NCBI GenBank assembly: GCA_937948815.1
Contig: CALFAM010000043.1
Coordinates: forward strand, 1 to 33,371
Length of the DNA stretch: 33,371 nucleotides
Direction of reading: 5' to 3'
Source: an uncultured bacterium
Lineage (GTDB): Bacteria; Acidobacteriota; Thermoanaerobaculia; Multivoradales; J023
Made by a program: the position numbers and the translations under genes. Under the pieces are notes generated by a model. The model saw only the letters and a list, made by a program, of their open reading frames with translations. It did not search any database and had not been told where the DNA came from. How positions within the stretch are numbered: position 1 is the first letter of the stretch; the number at the start of each line of letters is the position of its first letter. Below are positions 24,416 to 31,612 of this stretch, in pieces.

Positions 24416-25483
24416 TCAGCGCCCGGCCAGGCGCGCCAGGGCGCGCTGAGCACCGCGATGGTCCGGATCGATGCGGAGCAGGCGCTGATAGGCCGCACGG
24501 GCGCTGGCGCCATCCTTGCGCTGATCGTGCAGCGCGCCGAGCACGAACAAGGCCTCGGTGGTCGTAGGCTCGATCGCGTGGGCGCGGCGCGAGAGATACG
24601 AATCGAGTGCCTGCACACCTTCTTCGAGACGGCGACCGGCGCGTGCGGCAGCGCGGCCGAGCTCGAAGAGACCCAGGCGGTGATCCGGCGTCTTCGTGAG
24701 GAGGGCGTCGAGCGCGTCGAAGGCGGTCTTCCAATCCTCCTGGTCGATCGCCAGGCGGGCCAGGCCGAGATGCGCCAGGGGGTTGTCCGCATCGTGCTCG
24801 GCGGCGCGCCGATAGGCCTGGCGAGAAGCCTCGAGGTTGCCCTTCTCGTGCTCGATCCGCCCGAGCAGCCGTTCGCCCTCGGAGGGGTGAAAGGCACGGG
24901 TTTCGGCGGCCTGGCGACGGGCCTTGGCCTCTCCGCCGCCGGCGATTCCGGGCGCTTGCAGGTAGTACTCCATCAGGCTGTCGCGTGCTTCGAGATCGCG
25001 CGGGTCGAGGGCCACCGCACGCTCGAAGTGGCGCAGGCCGGCCTTGGCAAGACCCAGCCGCTTGAGCACGCTCGCCGTGCGGGCACTGCGACCCAAGGAC
25101 TCGCCGAGCAGCCGATGAAGGGGTGCGCTTTCGGGCGCGTTCTCGGGTGTCAGCGCCACGGCTCTTTCGAGCTCCTCGACCGCTTCGGGCCAGCGTCCCT
25201 GAGCGGCCAGTGCCTGACCGAGGGCGAAGCGCATGGCGGCATCGTCGTTGTCATCGACGAGCCGGGCGCGCAGCGCTGCTTCGGCCTCGGCGTACGCGCC
25301 CGCCGCGTAGTGTGAGGCGAAGGTGGCTTGCTGGTCGAGCGCTGGAGACTCCGTCGAAGCACCCACCGCTTGCGCAGCGAACGTGCCAACGCATGCCCAG
25401 AGCATCCAGCCTGCGAGGCCATCCGCGCAGCGTCGAAAGGGGAAGAGAGAAAATCGGTCGTTGCGGCTCTCGGGCTGGTTCAT
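24416..25483 (-). CDS. Tetratricopeptide-repeat protein with N-terminal export/anchor segment
   Basis: The product has 355 residues. ATG 25483 overlaps the hemW stop as ATGA (25480-25483), which fixes the start against a much longer open frame upstream that has no protein-like character. A hydrophobic segment at about 22-43 (L-A-G-W-M-L-W-A-C-V-G-T-F-A-A-Q-A-V-G-A) is a signal peptide or membrane anchor. The rest is at least six TPR-like helix pairs, for example M-R-F-A-L-G-Q-A-L-A-A-Q-G-R-W-P-E-A-V-E, and the A-H-L-G-L-A-R-L-A, L-G-L-F-E-L-G-R-A-A and L-R-I-D-P-D-H-R-G-A segments. Such proteins are protein-protein scaffolds; the partner is unknown. Coupling to hemW implies co-expression, not necessarily joint function. 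Confidence 0.82.
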   Translation of the reverse strand: MNQPESRNDRFSLFPFRRCADGLAGWMLWACVGTFAAQAVGASTESPALDQQATFASHYAAGAYAEAEAALRARLVDDNDDAAMRFALGQALAAQGRWPEAVEELERAVALTPENAPESAPLHRLLGESLGRSARTASVLKRLGLAKAGLRHFERAVALDPRDLEARDSLMEYYLQAPGIAGGGEAKARRQAAETRAFHPSEGERLLGRIEHEKGNLEASRQAYRRAAEHDADNPLAHLGLARLAIDQEDWKTAFDALDALLTKTPDHRLGLFELGRAAARAGRRLEEGVQALDSYLSRRAHAIEPTTTEALFVLGALHDQRKDGASARAAYQRLLRIDPDHRGAQRALARLAGR

Positions 25484-26673
25484 GCATCGGTTTCCGTGAG
25501 GCATTGCTCGTCTTCGGGGAGCTTCCACTCGCTCGCCAGGGTATCGGCCACGGCCAGGCCGTCCAAGGTCGGTCGCAGCCGACCGGCTTCGCGAATCAGC
25601 AGGCCATCGGCGACCCACTCGGCCAGGCGACGACCGACGTCCGCGGTGATGTCGAATCCGAGACGACGCTGGCAGCGAGCCAAATCGATCCCGTCGGTCG
25701 TGCGCAGACCGAGCATCACCATCTCGAGGGCCAGCGCTCGCCGATCGATGGACTCGCTTCCGGCGATCGGAATGCGTCCCGCCTGCACGTGGCGTTGCCA
25801 GTGGGCCAGGTGGCGCTCGTTCCACGCCCGTTCGCGACCATCGAACGAATGGGCCGCTGGGCCGACCCCCACATACGGTACGTGGTGCCAGTACTTCTGG
25901 TTGTGGCGCGACCGGTGACGCGGGTGGCGAGCGAAGTTGGAGACCTCGTAGGCGAGGTAGCCGCAGGCGCGGAGATGTTCGTGGGTCAGGCGGAAGAGCT
26001 CGGCCTGGGTGAGCTCGTCGGCCGGATGCCAGGCCCTCTCTCGCACCGCGCGGTCGAAGGGGGTGCGCGACTCGATCGTGAGCTGGTAGCAGGAGAGGTG
26101 ATCCGGCGCGAGCGCTACCGCCTGGTCGAGGGTCTGGCGCCAGGCCGTGGCGTCCTGGCCGGGCAAGCCGTACATCAAGTCGAACGAGACCGTCTCGAAA
26201 CCGGCATCGCGTGCCAGCCGAATGGCCTGGCGCGCCTCCTGGGCCCGGTGTCGCCGTCCGAGGAAGGCGAGGGCGTCATCGTCCAGCGCCTGCACCCCGA
26301 GGGTCAGGGTGTCGACGCCGAGCGCGTGGAGGTTGGCGAGGCGGGCTGGCGTGACGTCTTCCGGATTCGCCTCGAAGAAGACCCGACAATCGTCCGTCAG
26401 GTGTGCCGTCGACGCGAGAGTCTCGAAAAGAACCTGAAGCTGTTCACGCTCGAGCAGGGACGGGGTGCCACCGCCGAAGTAGATCGTATCGACCGCGCCC
26501 AGGCGATCGATCGATTCGGCGCGAAGCTGGATCTCGCGAATCAGCGTGGCGACGTAGTCTTGGCGCTTGCGCGCGTTGCCGACCAAGACGGCAAAATCGC
26601 AGTACGGGCAAATCGCCGAGCAGAACGGCACGTGCACGTAGATGCCTGCGGCGCTCCAAGAGACGGTCGGCAT
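25480..26673 (-). CDS. hemW: HemW-type radical SAM protein (heme chaperone family)
   Basis: The product has 397 residues from ATG 26673, 28 bases after the lepA stop; an upstream in-frame ATG at 26763 would overlap lepA and is not supported by the family N-terminus. The radical SAM cluster motif is C18-x-x-x-C22-x-x-C25 (F-C-S-A-I-C-P-Y-C-D-F). Further signatures are Y-F-G-G-G-T-P-S for SAM binding, S-F-D-L-M-Y-G-L-P-G-Q, Y-Q-L-T-I-E and H-N-Q-K-Y-W, the last typical of HemW. HemW is related to, but is not, coproporphyrinogen oxidase HemN; family members bind and deliver heme. The lepA-hemW order is common in bacteria. It is cytoplasmic or membrane-associated and is translationally coupled to the TPR gene. 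Confidence 0.93.
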   Translation of the reverse strand: MPTVSWSAAGIYVHVPFCSAICPYCDFAVLVGNARKRQDYVATLIREIQLRAESIDRLGAVDTIYFGGGTPSLLEREQLQVLFETLASTAHLTDDCRVFFEANPEDVTPARLANLHALGVDTLTLGVQALDDDALAFLGRRHRAQEARQAIRLARDAGFETVSFDLMYGLPGQDATAWRQTLDQAVALAPDHLSCYQLTIESRTPFDRAVRERAWHPADELTQAELFRLTHEHLRACGYLAYEVSNFARHPRHRSRHNQKYWHHVPYVGVGPAAHSFDGRERAWNERHLAHWQRHVQAGRIPIAGSESIDRRALALEMVMLGLRTTDGIDLARCQRRLGFDITADVGRRLAEWVADGLLIREAGRLRPTLDGLAVADTLASEWKLPEDEQCLTETDA

Positions 26674-26701
26674 CGGTGCGCGCTCGGGAAGCCCGCCGGA
26701 G

Positions 26702-28501
26702 CTATTTGCTGGCGTCGGTCTTGAGCACGGCGATGAAGGCCGACTGCGGAATCTCGACCGCACCCACCATCTTCATCCGCTTCTTGCCCTCTTTCTGCTT
26801 CTCGAGCAGCTTGCGCTTGCGGGTGATGTCGCCGCCGTAGCACTTGGCGGTGACGTCCTTGCGGAAGGCGTTGATGGTCGAGCGCGCGATGATCTTGCCG
26901 CCGATCACGCCCTGAATCGCGATCTTGAATTGCTGCTTGGGGATCGTATCGGCCAGCTTCTCGCAATAGTGCAGGCCCCGAGGTCGCGCGCGCTCGCTGT
27001 GGACGAGCTGGGACAGTGCATCGACCCGCTCGCCGTTGACCAGAATGTCGACCTTGACCAGGTCGTTCAGGCGGTAGTCGAGCATCTCGTAGTCGAACGA
27101 GCCGTATCCTTGGGTAATGCTCTTGAGCCGGTCGTAGAAGTCGAACAGCACCTCGGCCAAGGGCATCTCCGAGGTCAGCTCGACACGACCCACGGCCAGG
27201 TAGCTGAAGTTGGTGTTCTCACCGCGCCGGTCGCGGCACAGCTCCATCACCGCGCCGATATAGCGCTCGGGAATCAGCACCGACGCCTTGATGTACGGCT
27301 CGAAGGTCGACTTGATCGTCGAGGGATCCGGGAACAGGCTCGGATTGTCGACCATCAGCTCTTCACCGTCTTCGAGCAAGATGCGATACCGCACCGTCGG
27401 CGCCGACAGCAGGAGGTTCAGGTTGTATTCACGCTCGAGCCGTTCCTGCACGACTTCGAGGTGGAGCAAGCCGAGGAAGCCGCAGCGAAAGCCAAAGCCA
27501 AGGGCTGCGGAGGCGTCCTTCTCGAAGGTCAAGGCTGCGTCGTTGAGCACCAGCTTGTCGAGCGCCTTGATCAGGTCGCCGTAGTCGTCGGAAGAGACGG
27601 GATAGAGCGACGCGAACACCACCGGCTTGGCCTCTTGATAGCCCGGCAGGGGGGCCTCCGCGGGGGCGTCTGCAATGGTGATGGTGTCGCCGATGTTGAT
27701 GTCGCGCACCGATTTGACACCGGCGATCAGGTAGCCGACTTCGCCGGCCTCGAGGCTCTTTCTGGGCACCCGTTGGAGGCCGTGGTGGCCGACTTCCTCC
27801 ACCTCGTAGCGTTTCCCGGTGTGCATCAGAAGCACTTTGTCGCCCTTGGTCAGGCGCCCTTCACGGATGCGGAGATACATGACCGCGCCGCGGTAGACAT
27901 CGTATTGGGCGTCAAAGACCAGCGCCTGCGTTGGGGCGTCCGATGTGCCCTTGGGCGCCGGTAGGCGCGTGGCAATGGCCTCGAGCACGTCTTCGATCCC
28001 CTTGCCGGTCTTGGCTGAGCAGAGCACAGCCTCGAACGGATCGAGGCCGAGGTCGGCGTCGATCTCCTCCCGCACGCGGTCGATGTCCGCGGCCGGCAGG
28101 TCGATCTTGTTGATCACCGGGATGATCTCGAGGTCGAACTCCAGCGCCAGGTAGAGATTGGCGACGGTCTGGGCTTCGACGCCTTGGGATGCGTCGACCA
28201 GCAGCAGGGCGCCCTCACACGACATCAGGGAACGCCGGACCTCGTGGGAAAAGTCGACGTGGCCCGGCGTGTCGATCAGGTTGAGCTGGTACGTCTCACC
28301 GTCGCGGGCCTTGTAGGGGAGGGTGATGGTATTGGATTTGATGGTGATCCCGCGCTCGCGCTCGATGTCCATCGAGTCGAGAAGCTGGTCGCGGAACTCA
28401 CGATCGGAGACGCCGCCGCATTGTTGGATCAACCGGTCTGCAAGCGTCGACTTGCCATGGTCGATGTGCGCAATGATGCAAAAGTTACGAATCTTCTCCA
28501 C
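26702..28501 (-). CDS. lepA: Elongation factor 4 (LepA) back-translocase
   Basis: GTG 28501 gives 599 residues, the exact length of E. coli LepA, and has GGAG nine bases upstream. The in-frame TTG at 28540 (612 residues) is the alternative. The G domain shows I-I-A-H-I-D-H-G-K-S-T (P-loop), R-G-I-T-I-K-S (G2), D-T-P-G-H-V-D-F (G3), N-K-I-D-L-P (G4) and C-S-A-K-T-G (G5). Downstream are the EF-G-like domains and the LepA-specific C-terminal domain (I-P-K-Q-Q-F-K-I-A-I-Q, then I-I-A-R-S-T-I-N-A-F-R-K-D-V-T-A-K-C-Y-G-G-D). LepA is a ribosome-associated GTPase involved in translation quality or subunit biogenesis. It follows the prepilin peptidase gene on the same strand after 110 bases and precedes hemW. 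Confidence 0.97.
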   Translation of the reverse strand: MEKIRNFCIIAHIDHGKSTLADRLIQQCGGVSDREFRDQLLDSMDIERERGITIKSNTITLPYKARDGETYQLNLIDTPGHVDFSHEVRRSLMSCEGALLLVDASQGVEAQTVANLYLALEFDLEIIPVINKIDLPAADIDRVREEIDADLGLDPFEAVLCSAKTGKGIEDVLEAIATRLPAPKGTSDAPTQALVFDAQYDVYRGAVMYLRIREGRLTKGDKVLLMHTGKRYEVEEVGHHGLQRVPRKSLEAGEVGYLIAGVKSVRDINIGDTITIADAPAEAPLPGYQEAKPVVFASLYPVSSDDYGDLIKALDKLVLNDAALTFEKDASAALGFGFRCGFLGLLHLEVVQERLEREYNLNLLLSAPTVRYRILLEDGEELMVDNPSLFPDPSTIKSTFEPYIKASVLIPERYIGAVMELCRDRRGENTNFSYLAVGRVELTSEMPLAEVLFDFYDRLKSITQGYGSFDYEMLDYRLNDLVKVDILVNGERVDALSQLVHSERARPRGLHYCEKLADTIPKQQFKIAIQGVIGGKIIARSTINAFRKDVTAKCYGGDITRKRKLLEKQKEGKKRMKMVGAVEIPQSAFIAVLKTDASK

Positions 28502-28611
28502 GTCTGGAATCTCCGGGGCCACCAGGGAGTCCGGCGGCAAGGCGCGGCATTCTACTACTCGCTCGCGGGCGCGTGCCGCTCGCGTGATGATTCAGGCAAA
28601 TCACGTGCGGA

Positions 28612-29556
28612 TCAAGGATCCGATTTCGGACGTCCTTCGCCGTCGGTTCCGGCCGTGGATTCGGTCGGAGGCTCGAGCTCGGCTTCCAGGCTGGCGAAGT
28701 CGTCGTCGAGAATCTGATTGTAGAGCTTCGAGCGCTGGCGCAGGCGCAGCAGTACGACAGCGAGCAGGGCCAGCAGGAACGCGTAGAAGCCGATCAACAC
28801 AGCCGGTGGAAGGGCGAGCAAGCCGAGGCTCAGCCGCCAGAGCAGGTCGAGGAGGGTCTCGCCGGCGATCATGGCGACGAAGGCACCACCCGCCAGCGCC
28901 GGGCCGAAAGCCACGTGCGGTTCGCCGGTTCGCAGACGGTGGATCACGCCGACGACGGTGCCGATGGCACAGGCCGGCAGCAGGCTGAGCACCATGGTGT
29001 GTGGCCCCAGGAAGGCGCCGGTCAGCATGAGTAGCTTGGCGTCACCGCCGCCCAGGCCGTCGACGCCGGTGGCGAGCGCCATCAGCAACCGGAAGCCGTT
29101 GAGCAAGAGATAGCCGGCGGCGGCGCCGACCACGGCCAGGGCGAGGCCTCGGAGCGAGGGCTCGAGGGTGCGCGGCAGGTGAAGGTTGTCGAGGGTCAGC
29201 CACTGGGAGAGGTAGCCCTCGATCGCCTGCGGCCGCCAGGCGGCGAAGGCGAAGCCGACAAGGGTGCCCCCGAAGGTCAGCAGGTCCGGCAGGATCTTGC
29301 GGTGAACATCGGTAGCGATCGTGGCGATCAGGATTGCGACCAGAGCGATGCGAACCGCCGGCAAAGGCGCTGAGAAACCGACGGGTAAGGCGGCGATCCC
29401 GAAGGCGATCATCGAGAGCGCTTCCAGCCACGGCCAGCGGAACGGCAGCTCACGCTCGCGCAGGCCGATCAGCCAGGGTGCGGCACGGCGTGCCAGGTGT
29501 CCCCAGACCGCGCCGATCAGGGCGAGACGCAACACATAGAGCAAATGTGGATTCAC
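28612..29556 (-). CDS. A24-family prepilin peptidase without the Cys-rich methylase domain
   Basis: GTG 29556 overlaps the aat stop as GTGA (29553-29556), which decides the start; the product has 314 residues. About eight hydrophobic helices are visible. The two catalytic aspartates of the GxGD-type peptidases are in A-T-D83-V-H-R-K-I-L-P-D and G-L-G-G-G-D172-A-K-L-L. The N-terminal zinc-binding loop with four cysteines that carries methyltransferase activity in PilD is absent; L-P-F-R-W-P-W occupies its place. The protein could therefore cleave type IV pilin or type II secretion pseudopilin leaders without methylating them, as TadV/CpaA-like peptidases do. No pilus genes are in the window. 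The C-terminus is a long acidic cytoplasmic tail (E-A-E-L-E-P-P-T-E-S). Confidence 0.87.
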   Translation of the reverse strand: MNPHLLYVLRLALIGAVWGHLARRAAPWLIGLRERELPFRWPWLEALSMIAFGIAALPVGFSAPLPAVRIALVAILIATIATDVHRKILPDLLTFGGTLVGFAFAAWRPQAIEGYLSQWLTLDNLHLPRTLEPSLRGLALAVVGAAAGYLLLNGFRLLMALATGVDGLGGGDAKLLMLTGAFLGPHTMVLSLLPACAIGTVVGVIHRLRTGEPHVAFGPALAGGAFVAMIAGETLLDLLWRLSLGLLALPPAVLIGFYAFLLALLAVVLLRLRQRSKLYNQILDDDFASLEAELEPPTESTAGTDGEGRPKSDP

Positions 29557-30248
29557 GGCTCGATCTCTTGCGCGCACGCCCGTGGCCAGGGGCCGTGCCT
29601 CGTGGGCCGCTCCAGCGAGCTGGCCACGCTGTCGAGGAATCGGTCGCGCGGCCAGAGCTGAGCGCCGAGCTGGGCGAGGTGCTCGCTGTAGACCTGGCAG
29701 TCGAGCAGCAGGAATCGCCAGGCTTCCAGGCGTCGCATCAGCGCGACCAGGGCGACTTTGGAGGCGTTCGGCTGAAGGTAGAACATCGACTCCCCACAGA
29801 ACATGCTGCCCAACGAGACCCCGTAGAGGCCGCCGACCAACTGGTCGTCCCGCCAGGTTTCGATCGAGTGCGCGACACCGAGACGGTGAAGCTCGCCGAA
29901 CCCTTCGATCAGTTCCTGGGTAATCCAGGTGCCGACCTCGCCCGGGCGCTCTTGTTCGGCGCAGTGGCGAACCACTTGCTCGAAGGCGGTGTCGTAGCGT
30001 ACCGCGAAGCCGCCCTGGCGCAAGACGCGCCGCAGGCTGCGGCTGATGTGCAGATCGGTTGGGCGGAGCACGAACCGTGGGTCGGGGCTGAACCAGGCGT
30101 ACGGCAGCTCAGGGCTGGGCCACGGGAAGATGCCGCGTGCATAGGCCGCGATCAGCCGCTCGGCCCGGAAGTCGCCGCCAATGGCCACCAGGCCGTGATG
30201 GGCGGCGAGGCGGGGGTCTGGGAATCGGAACCGAGGGTCGATGCGCAT
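29553..30248 (-). CDS. aat: Leucyl/phenylalanyl-tRNA--protein transferase
   Basis: ATG 30248 with GAGG seven bases upstream gives 231 residues, close to the 234 of the E. coli enzyme. It moves Leu or Phe from aminoacyl-tRNA to N-terminal Arg or Lys of proteins, marking them for ClpS/ClpAP (N-degron pathway). Signatures are G-L-V-A-I-G-G-D, Y-A-R-G-I-F-P-W, Y-A-W-F-S-P-D-P-R, G-T-W-I-T, H-S-I-E-T-W and G-E-S-M-F-Y-L-Q-P-N-A-S-K with D-C-Q-V further on. It is the first gene of the large minus-strand housekeeping run and is coupled to the prepilin peptidase through a GTGA overlap. It is cytoplasmic. Confidence 0.96.
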   Translation of the reverse strand: MRIDPRFRFPDPRLAAHHGLVAIGGDFRAERLIAAYARGIFPWPSPELPYAWFSPDPRFVLRPTDLHISRSLRRVLRQGGFAVRYDTAFEQVVRHCAEQERPGEVGTWITQELIEGFGELHRLGVAHSIETWRDDQLVGGLYGVSLGSMFCGESMFYLQPNASKVALVALMRRLEAWRFLLLDCQVYSEHLAQLGAQLWPRDRFLDSVASSLERPTRHGPWPRACAQEIEP

Positions 30249-30390
30249 TCGCTGCCTCGACCCGGGGAGCATGCCGGGCCGCTGGTGCTACCTTACCGCG
30301 TGCCCAGGGGCTGCGGAACCGCTGGGTACGCATCGATCTTGGGCAACGTGCCGACATTGTTGCGCGGAGTCGCTGCTGCGTGGAGTCGTC

Positions 30391-30435
30391 GTGGCCCGGG
30401 ATCACTGTGGCCCGGGCTCACTGGGGCCCCGAGTC
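30391..30435. repeat. 16-bp tandem repeat in the gap before the secreted protein gene
   Basis: GTGGCCCGGGATCACT (30391-30406) is followed directly by GTGGCCCGGGCTCACT (30407-30422), one base different, and a decayed third copy GGGGCCCCGAGT (30423-30434). It lies in the 278-base divergent gap between aat and the gene at 30527, so it could be a paired regulator-binding site. No promoter elements are clear beside it. Confidence 0.45.
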
Positions 30436-30526
30436 GTTCGCCGTGGCAGGTGGGCGTCCTTTGCCGGGCGGGCGACGAGGGGGTAGGCTTGCCCACGTTC
30501 GATGAACGATTCCCGAGGAGGCTCCG

Positions 30527-31477
30527 ATGTCCGCGTTCCGCTCTCTTGCTTTCCCGTCTTGGATCGCGGTCCTGGTCTTCGCCGGCGTGGCGTCGATGCC
30601 GCGGCCCGCGTTGACACAGATGATTTTCAGCAGCGACTTCGAGACCAGCTCGGTGCATCCGTGGTCTGACGCCATCGGGCTGTCCGAGGAGCTTTTCCGC
30701 TTTCGCGATCTCGACCTCCGCGACCCCCACATCCTGGTCGACGCTTCGCCCTTCGGCTGCCAAGACGTGACCGACGTTCCGTTTCTCGTGGTCCCGGCGC
30801 TCAATCCGACCATTGAGACCTCGCTCACGACCGACGGCGATGGCGACGACCTGCTCGACGCCAGCCCCTTGCTGGTGTTCCGCGGCGGCTTGACGTTGAC
30901 CGCCGAAGCCGGGCTGGTCGATTCCGCGGCTGGGCTGTGCAGTGCGCCCCTCGCGACCACGACCTGCACCATCGACGCTGGGGCAGCGCGCACCGCGTTG
31001 CTCGAAGATGGTCAGCTCGACGGCATCTGTCTCGAAGCGCTGGCCGGCACCACCTCGGGCTACACACCGCCGGTGGCCGCGACACCGGGGCCGTGCTTCG
31101 CGACTCGCGCGCAAGACTTGATGCTCGATCTCGGGGGCGGCTTGAGCTTTCCGCTTCGCGAGGCCCAGGTCGCTGCCACCTTCGAGGTGCCAGCCAGGGC
31201 CGCAACGAGGCCAGAGGAAGACGCCGCCGCTTGGGTCGTACCTGGGAGCCCGCCTCCCGATTCGCTGTCCAATGGGCTTCTCCGGGGCTTTCTCCGCGAG
31301 GTAGATGCCGATCAGATCGTGCTGCCTCCGGAATTCGGGGGCGCCGTGCTGAGCAGTCTGCTGCCTGGCGGCACGAACAATTGCGCGGCAGGCGACGATC
31401 GCGACATGCTCGATGGCGAGATGGGTTGGTGGTTCTATTTCGCGTTCGAGGCAGGCTCGGTTCCGTTCACGCCGTGA
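30527..31477 (+). CDS. Secreted protein of unknown function with DFE motif
   Basis: The product has 316 residues; ATG 30527 follows GAGGAGG at a five-base spacing. A signal peptide covers about 1-30 (W-I-A-V-L-V-F-A-G-V-A-S-M-P-R-P-A). Directly after it, residues ~33-48 read I-F-S-S-D-F-E-T...H-P-W-S-D, matching in altered form the C-terminal motif of the ThuA-like protein at 12113-13141. The rest is acidic and beta-rich with four or more cysteines (F-G-C-Q-D, G-L-C-S, T-T-C-T, G-I-C-L, G-P-C-F, N-N-C-A) that could form disulfides. It includes a hydrophobic, possibly barrel-like L-D-L-G-G-G-L-S-F-P-L-R-E-A-Q-V-A-A-T-F segment reminiscent of alternative-strand outer proteins. I do not recognise a family. 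It is likely an extracellular or cell-surface protein. Confidence 0.75.
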   Translation: MSAFRSLAFPSWIAVLVFAGVASMPRPALTQMIFSSDFETSSVHPWSDAIGLSEELFRFRDLDLRDPHILVDASPFGCQDVTDVPFLVVPALNPTIETSLTTDGDGDDLLDASPLLVFRGGLTLTAEAGLVDSAAGLCSAPLATTTCTIDAGAARTALLEDGQLDGICLEALAGTTSGYTPPVAATPGPCFATRAQDLMLDLGGGLSFPLREAQVAATFEVPARAATRPEEDAAAWVVPGSPPPDSLSNGLLRGFLREVDADQIVLPPEFGGAVLSSLLPGGTNNCAAGDDRDMLDGEMGWWFYFAFEAGSVPFTP

Positions 31478-31513
31478 CCACCGGCGTCTCGTCCTCCGCG
31501 CGATGCGGCCGGG

Positions 31514-31542
31514 TTGCTACAATCCGGCGATCACGATAGATT
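31514..31542 (+). promoter_or_regulatory. Sigma-70-like promoter for parE
   Basis: TTGCTA (31514-31519) and TAGATT (31537-31542), each four of six to consensus, are separated by 17 bases and end about 70 bases before the parE ATG. The only other gene that could use it is parE, since the previous gene has ended at 31477. Confidence 0.5.
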
Positions 31543-31612
31543 ACGCCTGGTTCACGCCTCTCGTGGCGAGCCCACGGCGTAGCAGACCTCAGAAATCGGA
31601 CCTCGGGAGATC

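Noticed and set aside
25123..26724. 533-residue plus-strand frame over hemW and the TPR gene
   Set aside because: It crosses two real minus-strand genes and has no protein-like segment.
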